This document shows positions 52,260 to 61,565 of a stretch of 64,000 bases of DNA, piece by piece (the stretch's first letter is position 1; every line of letters starts with the position of its first letter). The notes under the pieces were generated by a model. It made no database searches, was not told the origin of the DNA, and saw nothing but the letters and a program-made list of their open reading frames with translations. The DNA comes from Pleomorphochaeta sp963678575 (GTDB lineage: Bacteria; Spirochaetota; Spirochaetia; Sphaerochaetales; Sphaerochaetaceae): the NCBI GenBank assembly GCA_963678575.2, contig CAXXHV010000002.1, positions 1,736,001-1,800,000 on the forward strand, in the 5' to 3' direction. A program made the position numbers and the translations under genes.

Positions 52260-55200
52260 TTACAATTGTTCAAAACAATTCAACCCTTTAAACTTATCAA
52301 AGAGTTGTTTTAACTCTTCAATTACTGTTGTCTTCTTTTGGATTCTGTTGTTAGGTCCTTTTGAGAATCTAGACATTGGTGGGAGGAGTTTATCAATATC
52401 AGTGCCTATTGTCTTTAAGTATCCATCTTTTAGTGCATTATCTACAAAGTTAACTGTTTCTTTAGGTTTTAATTTTTCTTTTTTAATTAGATATTCTACT
52501 TCTTGTTCTTTAACACTTCTTGCATAGTCATCCCAGCCTAAATCATATATATTTTTTTTATCACTTGGAGTGTTTATAGAATTAATAAAGTTTTCAATTA
52601 ACTCTTTTTTACTTCTAAGTTCAATACTTGATTTAATAGCTTTTTGGATATCTACTAGGATTTCAGAGTTCTTACAATTTGAATCATGATATTCTTTAAC
52701 TAGTCGTAATATATAATCAATGTTTATCTCTTCTTGTTTAACAAGTTCTAGTTCAAATACTACATCATCATTGATATCTGCTTTATCAGATTTTTTATCT
52801 CTTTTGAACTTTTCATAGATATCAATATAGTTACTTTGATAATCTTGTAGATCTCTATCACTTAGTATTTGATTATCTTTAAACTCATCAAAAGATGTTA
52901 ATATATTTTTAAGTTTTAGAAGTGCTCCAAATAGAGATACAAATTCTTTTTGTTTTGTCTCTCCTATAATCTCTTCTTCTAATGGGAACTTATTCTTTAA
53001 TAATTCAATAAGTTCAACATAACCTAGGGTATGCTTACCATTTTTATCAAAGCCATTATAGTAATCTTCAAAACTTCTTAGAATAACTATACTTTCTGCA
53101 TCTTCATCGCCAAATAATGCTATTGCATCTCTTGTAGCTTCTTGTAGATTTCTAAAGCAGACTATATTCCCATAGGTTTTAACTGAGTTTAATATTCTAT
53201 TTGTTCTAGAGAAAGCTTGTATTAATCCATGTTGTTTTAGATTCTTATCTACCCACAATGTATTTAGGGTTGTTGCATCAAATCCTGTTAAGAACATATT
53301 AACAACTATCAATAAATCAATATCTTTTTCTTTTACTCTTTGCGACACATCTTTATAGTAATTTTGAAAATCTTTAGAATCTGTACTATAATTCATATTA
53401 AAGGTTTTATTATAATCATCTATAGCATAATCTAAGAAATCTCTTGAGGTTTTATCTAATGCTGTAGCATCTAGCTCTTCATCAGGTAATAGATTATTTA
53501 CTGATTCTTCTTCATTAGCACTATAGCTAAAGATTGTACAAACCTTTAAATCTTTATTTTTTTCTTTTGTTTGTTTCTTAAATTCTTCATAATATCTCAT
53601 TGCCATTGGGATTGAAGATACTGTTAGAATTGAATTAAAGCCAAAGACTCTTTTATCTTTTAGTTTATAATAGCTTGCTCTTTTAGTTTTTTGGTCAAAG
53701 TGATTGATTATATAATCAACTATTAATGATACTCTTTGTGGATCTTCTAATGCTTTCTCTCTATCTATGGATGTAACATCAGTATCGTTTATATCATCTT
53801 TTTCTTTTATGGTATTAATATAATCAATTCTAAAAGGTAATACATTTTCATCGTTTATAGCATTAACTATTGTATAAGTATGTAATTTAGTTCCAAAGGC
53901 TTGTGGTGTTGTTTTAAGCAGCATTTTATTACCAGTTGGTGCATTCTTTACAAAGATTGGAGTTCCTGTAAATCCAAATATATGGTACTGCTTAAAATTT
54001 TTAGTAATAGCTGTATGCATATCCCCAAACTGGCTTCTATGACATTCATCAAATATTAATACTACATGTTCTTTATATACTTCATGTTTCTTATTTTGTT
54101 TAATAAAATTATCTAATTTTTGTATTGTTGTAATTATAATTTTAGCATTAGGGTTTCCTAATTGCTCTGTTAGCTTTTTAGTTGAATTATTACTATTTGC
54201 ACAACCTTTTTCAAACTTATCATACTCTTTCATTGTTTGATAATCTAAGTCTTTTCTATCGACTACAAAGAGTACTTTATCAATATAATCTAATTTAGTA
54301 GCTAGTTGTGCTGTTTTAAAAGATGTTAATGTTTTACCTGAACCTGTGGTATGCCAGATATAACCACCAGCATCTATGGTTCCCATCTTTTTATAATTTG
54401 TAGCTATTTCTATTTTATTTAAGATTTGCTCTGTTGCACATATTTGGTATGGTCTCATAACCATTAATATATTTTCTACTGTAAATACACAGAACTTAGT
54501 TAATATATTAAGTATTGTATGTTTTGATAGAAAGGTTTTAGTGAAATCAACTAGATCACTTATTATATTATTTTTACCATCAGCCCAATAGGAAGTAAAT
54601 TCAAAGCTATTACTTGTTTTATTCGTTACACCTTTTCCTCTACTACTATTTTCTTTTATATGGCTAAATCTTGTAGTATTAGAATAATATTTAGTATGAG
54701 TTCCATTAGATATTACAAATATTTGAACATATTGGAATAATCCTGAAGATGCCCAAAAGCTATCTCTTTGGTATCTATCTATTTGATTAAATGCTTCTTT
54801 TATTGCAACTCCACGTCTTTTTAATTCTACGTGTACTAGTGGTAATCCATTAACTAATATTGTTACATCATATCTTGTTTTATGATTTCCATTTTCTTCT
54901 TCGTACTGGTTAATTACTTGTAATCTATTATTATGGATATTATCTTTATCAAGAATCACTATATTCTTTAAGGACCTATTATCTCTTATTAAACCATAGA
55001 TATAATCATTTTGAATTTTAATTGTCTTTTTTTCTTCATTTTCAGAAATATTAGCCAAATAATCATTAAAAATTAGAGTCCATTCTTTATCACTAAAGGT
55101 ATACTTATTTAATAACTCTAGTTGTTTTCTTAAGTTTATTATTAATTCTTCTTCTTTTGTTATATTCAAATAATCATAGCCTTGCTCTTCAAGCATTTTT

Positions 55201-55318
55201 ATAAATGCTTTTTCAAGAGCTGCTTCACTTGATAATTATCGGATTTTTTCTTATCTGATACGTATTCAGATACTACTGTAAAATCATCAGTGTTGATTAT
55301 TTGATTATAGCCCCTCAT
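52260..55318 (-). CDS. hsdR: type I restriction endonuclease subunit R, apparent N-terminal frameshift
   Basis: The main frame (52260-55196, 978 residues) has the nuclease motif YDVTILVNGLPLVHVELKR (D...ExK), Walker A HTTGSGKTLTS, DECHRSQFGD, and helicase motifs to IQAFSRTNRIL. Family proteins start about 40 residues earlier: ATG 55316-55318 overlaps the hsdS stop as ATGA and gives MRGYNQIINTDDFTVVSEYV and SDKKKSDNYQ, then the frame is lost. The other frame resumes with SEAALEKAFIKML. One missing A near 55229-55232 (CAAGTG for CAAAGTG) explains this. The subunit may be inactive, phase-variable, or a sequencing error; a start at 55196 would lack 40 residues. Confidence 0.85.
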
Positions 55319-56556
55319 GCTTTTTTCTCCTTAAAGGTGAGTAACTTATCTCTATAATATTCATATTGTTTTTGTCTTGCTTCTATTTCAGCAGGTAATC
55401 CTTTAGTTATATCATTTGTTAAGGTATCGAACTTATCTAGTATTTTTACTATTCTTTCTTGTTCTTGTATAGGTGGGACTGGGATTTTGATTTTACCAAA
55501 TCTTGTAGCAGAAACATCAATAACTTTTGTACCTATAGCATGTTTTCTTTTTTCAATATTAAACATTGTAGTTTTTAAATAATGAGCAATATATTTAGGA
55601 TTTTCATTATGCTTTAATATCATTGCATGACCACCAGTAACTATTTCATCCTTTCCTAACCATACTACTGGAGTACAAACATCATCAAAATTTTCACTTG
55701 TGCATGTGATAATTATATCATTGGTATCAACTTTTCTTAATTTTTTAGCTAATTCAGGTTTTACAAATGATTTAGTTTCTTCAGCTGACAATCCATAATA
55801 AGTATATATTTGACCATAATGTATGCAACCAACTCCACTTTCTGCAAAATCTTTTTTTTGTAATCCATTACCTCTAATTAAAGTTCCTATTGAATTAAAT
55901 TCTTTCCATTCCACACTATCATCAAAAGTTAATAACTTATCACGATAATATTCATATTGTTTTTTTCGGGCTGTTAGCTCTGCTGTTAGCTCTGCTGTTA
56001 GCTCTGTGAAGGTGTCTAATACACGAACTATTTCTTCTTGGATTGGGAGAGGTAGGATGGGGATTGCTAATCGATTTAAATCTTTCATTGGTAAACTTTT
56101 TACAGGAGAACCAACTATTTTTTTTTCGTATTTATTTATAATATTTGAGTTATTCAAAACATACAATAAATATTTAGACATTATTATATTTTGATTAGGT
56201 TTAATGACATAAACACCTTCTTTTATATTCCAATTCTCTGGTTTTTTATTAATAATAGCTGTTCTTCCAATTGTACCTGTGCCTGAAAATAAGACATCCC
56301 CTTTTTCTAAATTGGATCGGTTATTTATTAGTTTTAAAGCATCATCATTTACTTTATCAGTTTTAGAGGTCCATTTAATATTATTATCAATAATTTCTCT
56401 TACAGTAACATAGTAATTTTTACCATCTTCTGAATTTAAAATAAAATTTTTTCTTGGATTTAACCCCGTTTTTAATGAAAAAATTACTTCCTTTAATTCA
56501 TTATATTCCACCCCATCAGGACACAATTCATTAATCAATTCATCTAACTTGCTCAT
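55315..56556 (-). CDS. hsdS: type I restriction-modification specificity subunit
   Basis: 413 residues with two target-recognition domains: TRD1 about residues 15-175 and TRD2 about 215-375. Each is followed by a conserved helix with the same end, KQYEYYRDKLLTF. The central spacer helix contains TELTAELTAELTA, made by three 12-bp repeats; in the EcoR124 family the number of TAEL units sets the gap in the DNA target. It joins HsdM to form the methyltransferase and HsdR for cleavage. It overlaps hsdM by 1 bp and hsdR by ATGA. The similar helices could also let TRDs be exchanged by recombination. Confidence 0.93.
   Translation of the reverse strand: MSKLDELINELCPDGVEYNELKEVIFSLKTGLNPRKNFILNSEDGKNYYVTVREIIDNNIKWTSKTDKVNDDALKLINNRSNLEKGDVLFSGTGTIGRTAIINKKPENWNIKEGVYVIKPNQNIIMSKYLLYVLNNSNIINKYEKKIVGSPVKSLPMKDLNRLAIPILPLPIQEEIVRVLDTFTELTAELTAELTARKKQYEYYRDKLLTFDDSVEWKEFNSIGTLIRGNGLQKKDFAESGVGCIHYGQIYTYYGLSAEETKSFVKPELAKKLRKVDTNDIIITCTSENFDDVCTPVVWLGKDEIVTGGHAMILKHNENPKYIAHYLKTTMFNIEKRKHAIGTKVIDVSATRFGKIKIPVPPIQEQERIVKILDKFDTLTNDITKGLPAEIEARQKQYEYYRDKLLTFKEKKA
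55970..56005. repeat. three tandem 12-bp repeats in hsdS (TAEL units)
   Basis: GCTGTTAGCTCT occurs three times in a row at 55970-55981, 55982-55993 and 55994-56005. On the coding strand this gives the repeated ELTA/TAEL spacer between the two recognition domains. Gain or loss of one unit keeps the reading frame. Confidence 0.95.
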
Positions 56557-58124
56557 TAGAAATCTCCTTCTATTTCAGCAACTATAGAATCAATTGAATC
56601 TCTAAGTTCTGCTTCATGAGCAACTATTCTCTTAATCTCTTTGTTAAGTTCTGTGATATCTACTTTTTCTCTAGTATCTTCTTTTTCTACATAGGATGAT
56701 ACTGATAAGGTATAATCTTGTTTTGCTATTTCTTCATTATCTACTAATTGTGATATATAATCTTTATTTTCTCTTTCTGTGAAATCTTTAAGAATATTTT
56801 CAATATTGACTTCTTCTAATTTATTATTATTAGTTGCTTTAGAGAATTCATTAGAGGCATCAATAAATAGAGTATTATTATCTTTCTTTGATTTCTTAAG
56901 TACCATTATACAAGTAGCTATACTTGTTCCAAAGAATAGGTTTGTTGGTAACTGGATAATACAATCAACAAAGTTATTATCAATTAAATATTTTCTAATC
57001 TTCTGTTCTGCTCCACCTCTATATAGAATACCAGGGAAACATACTATAGCAGCTGTTCCATTTGTAGCCAACCAAGATAAACTATGCATTATAAAAGCAA
57101 GGTCTGCTTTTGACTTTGGTGCTAATACACCAGCTGGAGAGAATCTTGCATCGTTTATTAATATTGGATTATCATCGCCTTCCCAATTAATTGAATAAGG
57201 TGGATTTGATACTATAGCCTCAAAAGGTTCTTCATCCCAATGATGAGGAGTAGTTAAAGTATCATCACAAGCGATATCGAATTTATCATAATCAATATCA
57301 TGAAGGAACATATTAATTCTACAAAGATTATATGTTGTTGGATTGATTTCTTGTCCAAAGAATCCTTTTCTAACTTTATCTTTCCCAAGTATTTTAGCAA
57401 AGTTCAATAAAAGAGATCCTGACCCACATGCTGGATCATATACTTTATTAACTTCAGTTTTTCCAACAAGTGTGATTTTAGTTAATAACTCTGATACTTC
57501 TTGTGGAGTATAATACTCTCCTCCACTTTTACCAGCATTAGATGCATACATACCCATTAGATATTCATAAGCGTCACCAAAAGCATCAATACTATTATCT
57601 TGATAATCCCCTGCTTTCATGGAATCTATTCCATTAAGCAGTTTAACAAGTTTTTCATTTCTCTTTATAACAGTATCACCTAGTTTCTTACTATTAACAT
57701 CTAAATCATCAAATAAGCCTTTAAAGTCACTTTCACTATCAGACCCTTTAGTTGAGTTTTCTATATTGATAAATACTTTTTGTAAGGTTTCATTTAAATT
57801 TGTATCATTTTTAGCATTTTTTTGAACATTAACAAAAAGCTCACTAGGTAATATAAAGAAACCTTTTTCTTCAACAATAGATTCTCTAATTGTTTCCGCT
57901 TCTTCATCACTTAATTCTTTATAATCAAAATCAGTAAAACCTGAATCTCTTTCACCTTTATTTATATAATTAGTTAGATTTTCAGATATATATCTATAAA
58001 ATAACATACCTAGAACATATTGTTTAAAATCCCATCCATCAATACTACCTCTAAGATCATTAGCTATACCCCATATAGTCTTATGAAGTTCAGCCCTTTC
58101 TTGTTGCTTATTATTGTTGCCCAT
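56556..58124 (-). CDS. hsdM: type I restriction-modification DNA methyltransferase subunit
   Basis: 522 residues. An N-terminal helical HsdM_N domain (TIWGIANDLRGSIDGWDFKQY, FYRYISENL) is followed by the N6-adenine methyltransferase domain with YYTPQEVSELL, the SAM motif VYDPACGSGSLLLNF (about 228-242) and the catalytic SNPPYSINW (306-314). The C-terminus is a coiled helix typical of type IC enzymes such as EcoR124, in agreement with the TAEL repeats in hsdS. It is first in the island; AGGAGA lies upstream of ATG, then about 100 bp of promoter DNA and the aldolase terminator. Confidence 0.95.
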   Translation of the reverse strand: MGNNNKQQERAELHKTIWGIANDLRGSIDGWDFKQYVLGMLFYRYISENLTNYINKGERDSGFTDFDYKELSDEEAETIRESIVEEKGFFILPSELFVNVQKNAKNDTNLNETLQKVFINIENSTKGSDSESDFKGLFDDLDVNSKKLGDTVIKRNEKLVKLLNGIDSMKAGDYQDNSIDAFGDAYEYLMGMYASNAGKSGGEYYTPQEVSELLTKITLVGKTEVNKVYDPACGSGSLLLNFAKILGKDKVRKGFFGQEINPTTYNLCRINMFLHDIDYDKFDIACDDTLTTPHHWDEEPFEAIVSNPPYSINWEGDDNPILINDARFSPAGVLAPKSKADLAFIMHSLSWLATNGTAAIVCFPGILYRGGAEQKIRKYLIDNNFVDCIIQLPTNLFFGTSIATCIMVLKKSKKDNNTLFIDASNEFSKATNNNKLEEVNIENILKDFTERENKDYISQLVDNEEIAKQDYTLSVSSYVEKEDTREKVDITELNKEIKRIVAHEAELRDSIDSIVAEIEGDF

Positions 58125-58227
58125 TTTTGTTTGTCTCCTAGTATCAATGTTATCAAGTTTAACACAAAAAAAGGTTAAAATAAATAAAATTTAAAATAAT
58201 TCGATTTATGAAATCTCTATTACAAAG

Positions 58228-58262
58228 ATAACTCCCTACTAATATAAGGAGTTATTCTTTTT
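58228..58262. terminator. terminator downstream of the intact aldolase
   Basis: ATAACTCC (58228-58235) pairs with GGAGTTAT (58248-58255), followed by TCTTTTT on the plus strand and a weaker T-rich tail on the minus strand. Its near copy lies at 47345-47378 by the broken aldolase. Confidence 0.7.
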
Positions 58263-58354
58263 ACAATTGATAATACTATATTTATTTTTTCACTATTATA
58301 AAATCTTTTAAATTAGAATTAACAATTTAGTATTCATTACTGATTTCAACTTTA

Positions 58355-59248
58355 TTAATGCTTAATTACAGAAGCTGAATATATTTCTTTAATTGTATCT
58401 AACAAAACTAAATCAAATTCTTCTTGGGTTTGTTTAGCTGATAAATCAGAAAGTAAGGCTCTTGAGAAACTTGCAATAAGCTTTGGATTCTTTTTTAAAA
58501 GTTCATTGGCTTCATCACGAGAATAACCACCAGATAAGGCAACTATTCTTACAACTCTAGGATCTTCCATTATTTTAGAATAAGCTCCAGCAACTGTTGG
58601 AATTGAAACTTTTAGCATAATCTTAACTGATTGATCTAATTTTTCTAGCTGTTTCTCAATTTCACTAATTAAAATTTCTTCAGCTTCTTTTTTAGTACTG
58701 CTATGGATGTCTACTTCAGGTTCAATAATTGGAACAAATCCTAAATCAGCAATTCTTTTTCCTATTTCAAATTGTTGTTCAACGATTTTTTTTATTCCAT
58801 CAACATTTGCCTCATGAATAACTGATCGCATTTTTGTACCAAAAATATTTCTTTCTTTTGCTCTCTTTAATAACTTATCTAATTCAGGAATTGGCTTCAT
58901 CAACTGAACACCATCTTTTTGTTCTGCTAATCCATTATCAATCTTTAAAAAAGGAACAATACTTTTTTCATTCCAAAGGTAATCAGCAGTAAAAAGTCCA
59001 TCAATTTGCCTATCCATTGTTTTTTCAAATAAGATTGCAGCTAAAATATGTTCTGAAGTAAAAGATTTACTAGTAATAATACGACTACGCATATTTTGAA
59101 CTAAATCATACATCTCTTCTTCATTATTATACTGACTCTCATCAATGCCATAAGCTTTTAATGCCTTAGGAGTACTTCCACCACTTTGGTCTAACGCAGC
59201 AATAAAACCATCAAAATTTTTGATTGCTGTTAATTGTCTTTGATTCAT
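58355..59248 (-). CDS. fda: class I fructose-bisphosphate aldolase
   Basis: 297 residues of the small class I aldolase type (Staphylococcus-like Fda). NFDGFIAALDQSGGSTPKAL, MRSRIITS, EKTMDRQIDG and GFVPIIEPEVDIH are typical; the Schiff-base lysine is K213 in VKIMLKVSIP, and the C-terminal phosphate loop is IVALSGGYSRDEA. It splits fructose 1,6-bisphosphate to DHAP and glyceraldehyde 3-phosphate. Codons 10-109 are repeated in the broken copy at 47377-47679. It is divergent from the truncated TetR gene. Confidence 0.93.
   Translation of the reverse strand: MNQRQLTAIKNFDGFIAALDQSGGSTPKALKAYGIDESQYNNEEEMYDLVQNMRSRIITSKSFTSEHILAAILFEKTMDRQIDGLFTADYLWNEKSIVPFLKIDNGLAEQKDGVQLMKPIPELDKLLKRAKERNIFGTKMRSVIHEANVDGIKKIVEQQFEIGKRIADLGFVPIIEPEVDIHSSTKKEAEEILISEIEKQLEKLDQSVKIMLKVSIPTVAGAYSKIMEDPRVVRIVALSGGYSRDEANELLKKNPKLIASFSRALLSDLSAKQTQEEFDLVLLDTIKEIYSASVIKH
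58914..59221. repeat. 308-bp direct repeat, right copy (with 47372-47679)
   Basis: This is the part of the intact aldolase gene that is duplicated, with two differences by eye, at the far side of the restriction island. The distance between copies is 11,542 bp. Confidence 0.9.
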
Positions 59249-59359
59249 CTTTAACTCCTTGCAAAATAGTAAGATTTGTAGTTTTTTCTACATATATTAA
59301 AGGTACTAAATTTAAATTGTTAGTCAAGGGTAAAAATAATAATTCAAAAAAAAATAACA

Positions 59360-59875
59360 ATGAATGAAATTGCTGAAAAGGCCAAAGCTTCAAAAGTTAC
59401 TATCTACAAATACTTTTCAGATAAAGATACTTTGTATTTTGAAGTTGGAAAATATATTTTGTCAAACCATATTTCTAAACTTGAAAATATTATTGAATCA
59501 AAAAGTCCTCTTATTAAACAATTTTATAGTTTCATAGAAATATTAAGCACTTTTACAAATATGGGATATTTTAAATTATGTAAAGAATTAACAACTTATA
59601 ACCTGAACTTTTTATCTGAATACAATGATTATTTAGATTTTTATAAATCAATCCTTTTAAAACTAATTGATATGGGGCTTGAACAAAAATTAATAAAACC
59701 AAATTTAGATAGACTTTTAATTTTCTATTACCTAGATATGGGAATTTCCTATTATCAAGAAAATTCTGATTATAGAAAAAATATGAATGAAAATAAAAAT
59801 ATTCAAAATGAATTAATGAAATTCCATGTTACAAATATCTTTGTTGATGCAAATAAAATCCTAAATAAAAACTAA
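59360..59875 (+). CDS. TetR-family regulator, N-terminus apparently truncated
   Basis: 171 residues. It opens directly with MNEIAEKAKASKVTIYKYFSDKDTLYF, the second and third helices of a TetR DNA-binding domain. The usual 20-25 residues before this (helix 1, ...LFxxKGYxxTT) are missing; the frame upstream reads only to a TAG at 59321 and there is no ribosome site at the ATG. The ligand domain (ILSNHISKLENIIESKSPL to VDANKIL) looks complete and ends as in family members. So the gene has probably lost its 5' end and may not bind DNA. It is divergent from the aldolase gene. Confidence 0.72.
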   Translation: MNEIAEKAKASKVTIYKYFSDKDTLYFEVGKYILSNHISKLENIIESKSPLIKQFYSFIEILSTFTNMGYFKLCKELTTYNLNFLSEYNDYLDFYKSILLKLIDMGLEQKLIKPNLDRLLIFYYLDMGISYYQENSDYRKNMNENKNIQNELMKFHVTNIFVDANKILNKN

Positions 59876-59892
59876 AATAAAGGAAATATATT

Positions 59893-60165
59893 ATGAATCA
59901 AAAAAACTTTACTAAAGATTTCAAAAAAATAATGGAAAATATTAATTTAGAAATGGGAATAATAGAATCAAAAATTATTGATTATGCATTAGGTCTTATC
60001 GATAACATTGAAGGTGTTAAAACTTTAGAAAAATACTTATTTGAAGGAACTCAAATTCAAAGAAACTACTGCACATTATATTTCAATAGAAAAGAAGAAT
60101 TTAAACTTGTGAGATTAGCCTATGATAAAGGTTTAATTGATGAGAGACAAACTTTTTCTAGATAA
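59893..60165 (+). CDS. small protein of unknown function
   Basis: 90 residues, start ATG with AAAGGA upstream, 17 nt after the TetR stop. The sequence is helical and charged (MNQKNFTKDFKKIMENINLE, IIDYALGLIDNIEGVKTLEK) and ends RLAYDKGLIDERQTFSR. No signal peptide, no membrane helix, one Cys (RNYCTLYFNRKEEF). I do not recognise the family. The layout suggests co-transcription with the TetR gene. Confidence 0.65.
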   Translation: MNQKNFTKDFKKIMENINLEMGIIESKIIDYALGLIDNIEGVKTLEKYLFEGTQIQRNYCTLYFNRKEEFKLVRLAYDKGLIDERQTFSR

Positions 60166-60175
60166 TAAGACCTAT

Positions 60176-60205
60176 AAAAAAGCATTCTCGTTTTTGAGAA
60201 TGCTT
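60176..60205 (-). terminator. terminator of the peroxiredoxin operon
   Basis: AAGCATTCTC (60180-60189) pairs with GAGAATGCTT (60196-60205). On the minus strand the stem is followed by six T, 20 nt after the peroxiredoxin stop; it may also help end the plus-strand gene. Confidence 0.82.
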
Positions 60206-60225
60206 AATCACAAATAGAAAAAACT

Positions 60226-60924
60226 TTAACTTAATATTTCCTCTAAAGTTATATATTCACCTACATGTCCAGCCATTTGTTCTGCATCTGTATTAACAGG
60301 AAGAGTTTTCTTACCAGGTCTCCAACCTGCAGGACATACTTCACCAGTTTTTGTTGCATATTGCCAAGCTTTAACTTGTCTCAAAAATTCATTTACATTT
60401 CTTCCAACAGAGTCTGCTTGAACTTCTTGAGCAACACAAATACCTTCAGGAGTAAATAGGAATCGACCTCTTAAAGCAACTCCTTCTTCTTCTATCAATA
60501 CACCAAAAGCACGACTGACTTCTTGATTAGCATCCGCACCCATCATTAATTTTAAACCTTTTAGAATTGGTTCTGTTTCTGCAAATCTTTTATGAGAAAA
60601 TTTTGAATCAACAGATACAGCAAGTATTTCTGTATTTAATTCTTTAAACTCGTCATATTTAGCATTCATAGCTGCAATTTCTGTGGGACAAACAAAAGTA
60701 AAATCAGCAGGATAAAAACAAATTACAGTCCATTTTCCCTTATAGTCTTCACTTGAGACTGTAGTAAAGTGACCAGTTTTTGCATTATAAGCATCCATCG
60801 TAAATTCAGGCATTTCTTGTCTTACCATTGTTGAACTCATAGCTCTTTTCTCCTCTATTACTTCGACTTTCGAGTCTTCTTTTTTCATTTTTTTAATAGG
60901 CTTTAAACCTGTATCACAACCCAT
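60226..60924 (-). CDS. AhpC-type 2-Cys peroxiredoxin
   Basis: About 232 residues from ATG 60922-60924. The GGAGG that would serve it lies inside codons of a start 12 nt earlier, so I prefer the inner ATG. A 40-residue polar N-terminal extension (MGCDTGLKPIKKMKKEDSKV...) precedes the peroxiredoxin fold. The peroxidatic Cys is in YPADFTFVCPTEIAAM, the Arg in GVALRGRFLF and the resolving Cys in GEVCPAGWRPGKK. It reduces peroxides; no AhpF or thioredoxin partner is in the window. The EncFtn-like gene lies 21 nt upstream, consistent with an oxidative stress/iron unit. Confidence 0.92.
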   Translation of the reverse strand: MGCDTGLKPIKKMKKEDSKVEVIEEKRAMSSTMVRQEMPEFTMDAYNAKTGHFTTVSSEDYKGKWTVICFYPADFTFVCPTEIAAMNAKYDEFKELNTEILAVSVDSKFSHKRFAETEPILKGLKLMMGADANQEVSRAFGVLIEEEGVALRGRFLFTPEGICVAQEVQADSVGRNVNEFLRQVKAWQYATKTGEVCPAGWRPGKKTLPVNTDAEQMAGHVGEYITLEEILS

Positions 60925-60945
60925 AGAATCCTCCATGATTTAAAA

Positions 60946-61245
60946 CTATAATTTATTAATCTCCTCTTCTACTTCTTGAGCTCCTTCGGCATAAAATTTT
61001 GCTTCATTTGGATCTAATTCATGTAAAAGTCTTAAAAATTCACCAGCGTGAACTCTCTCTTCATCCGCAATATCTTTTAAAACATCTATTGCAAGTTGAT
61101 TATCTGTAGATTCTGCTAATTGCATATATAACTGAATTGCTTCGTATTCAGCTGCAATCATAAATCTAATAGATCTTACTAATTCTTCATGTGTTAACTT
61201 TTTTTTCTCTGCTAACCCAGCAAATGGGGTACTAAAATCTGGCAT
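60946..61245 (-). CDS. ferritin-like protein of the EncFtn (encapsulated ferritin) type
   Basis: 99 residues, two helices: LTHEELVRSIRFMIAAEYEAIQLYMQLAES and LAIDVLKDIADEERVHAGEFLRLLHEL, ending with LDPNEAKFYAEGAQEVEEEI. Putative iron ligands E33, E63 and H66 match E32, E62 and H65 of the Rhodospirillum EncFtn in spacing. Such proteins form rings that oxidise iron, often inside encapsulin shells; some Archaea fuse this domain to the shell protein. No encapsulin gene is in the window and there is no obvious C-terminal cargo tag. It could also be a rubrerythrin-like peroxidase half. GGGAGG precedes ATG. Confidence 0.78.
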   Translation of the reverse strand: MPDFSTPFAGLAEKKKLTHEELVRSIRFMIAAEYEAIQLYMQLAESTDNQLAIDVLKDIADEERVHAGEFLRLLHELDPNEAKFYAEGAQEVEEEINKL

Positions 61246-61415
61246 ATAATTTTCCTCCCTTTATAAACACGATATTAATATTTTGTTTCCCAATAAAACT
61301 ATATTAATGACATAATCCATTTATTATTAAAAAACACAATGAACCAAAAGTCAATGAAGAAAATTTTAAAGCTTTAATAATTTCAAAAAATAATAATTTT
61401 TGTTATATATTATCA
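61246..61415. other. promoter region of the ferritin/peroxiredoxin genes
   Basis: AT-rich DNA without a reading frame or RNA gene, between the permease terminator and the EncFtn-like gene. I see the ribosome site but no promoter close enough to consensus to name. Confidence 0.4.
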
Positions 61416-61448
61416 GTAAAAAAACATTTGCTAAATAAAGCAAATGTT
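61416..61448 (-). terminator. terminator of the FtsX-type ABC exporter operon
   Basis: AACATTTGCT (61423-61432) pairs with AGCAAATGTT (61439-61448); on the minus strand it is followed by seven T. It lies 25 nt after the stop at 61473, but 118 nt after the earlier stop at 61566, which supports 61473 as the original gene end. Confidence 0.85.
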
Positions 61449-61565
61449 ATAAATAAATATCAGTTTTAGTGATTATTCTTTTCTGATAAGTTCAATGGTT
61501 GGTTGCTTCAAAATATTACTTAAGAAAAAATAATATAATAGAATATTTACCCCATAGATAAAAAA

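Noticed and set aside
52084..52527. A plus-strand protein of 147 residues
   Set aside because: It is antisense to the ends of the DUF262 gene and hsdR and has no ribosome site or recognisable content.
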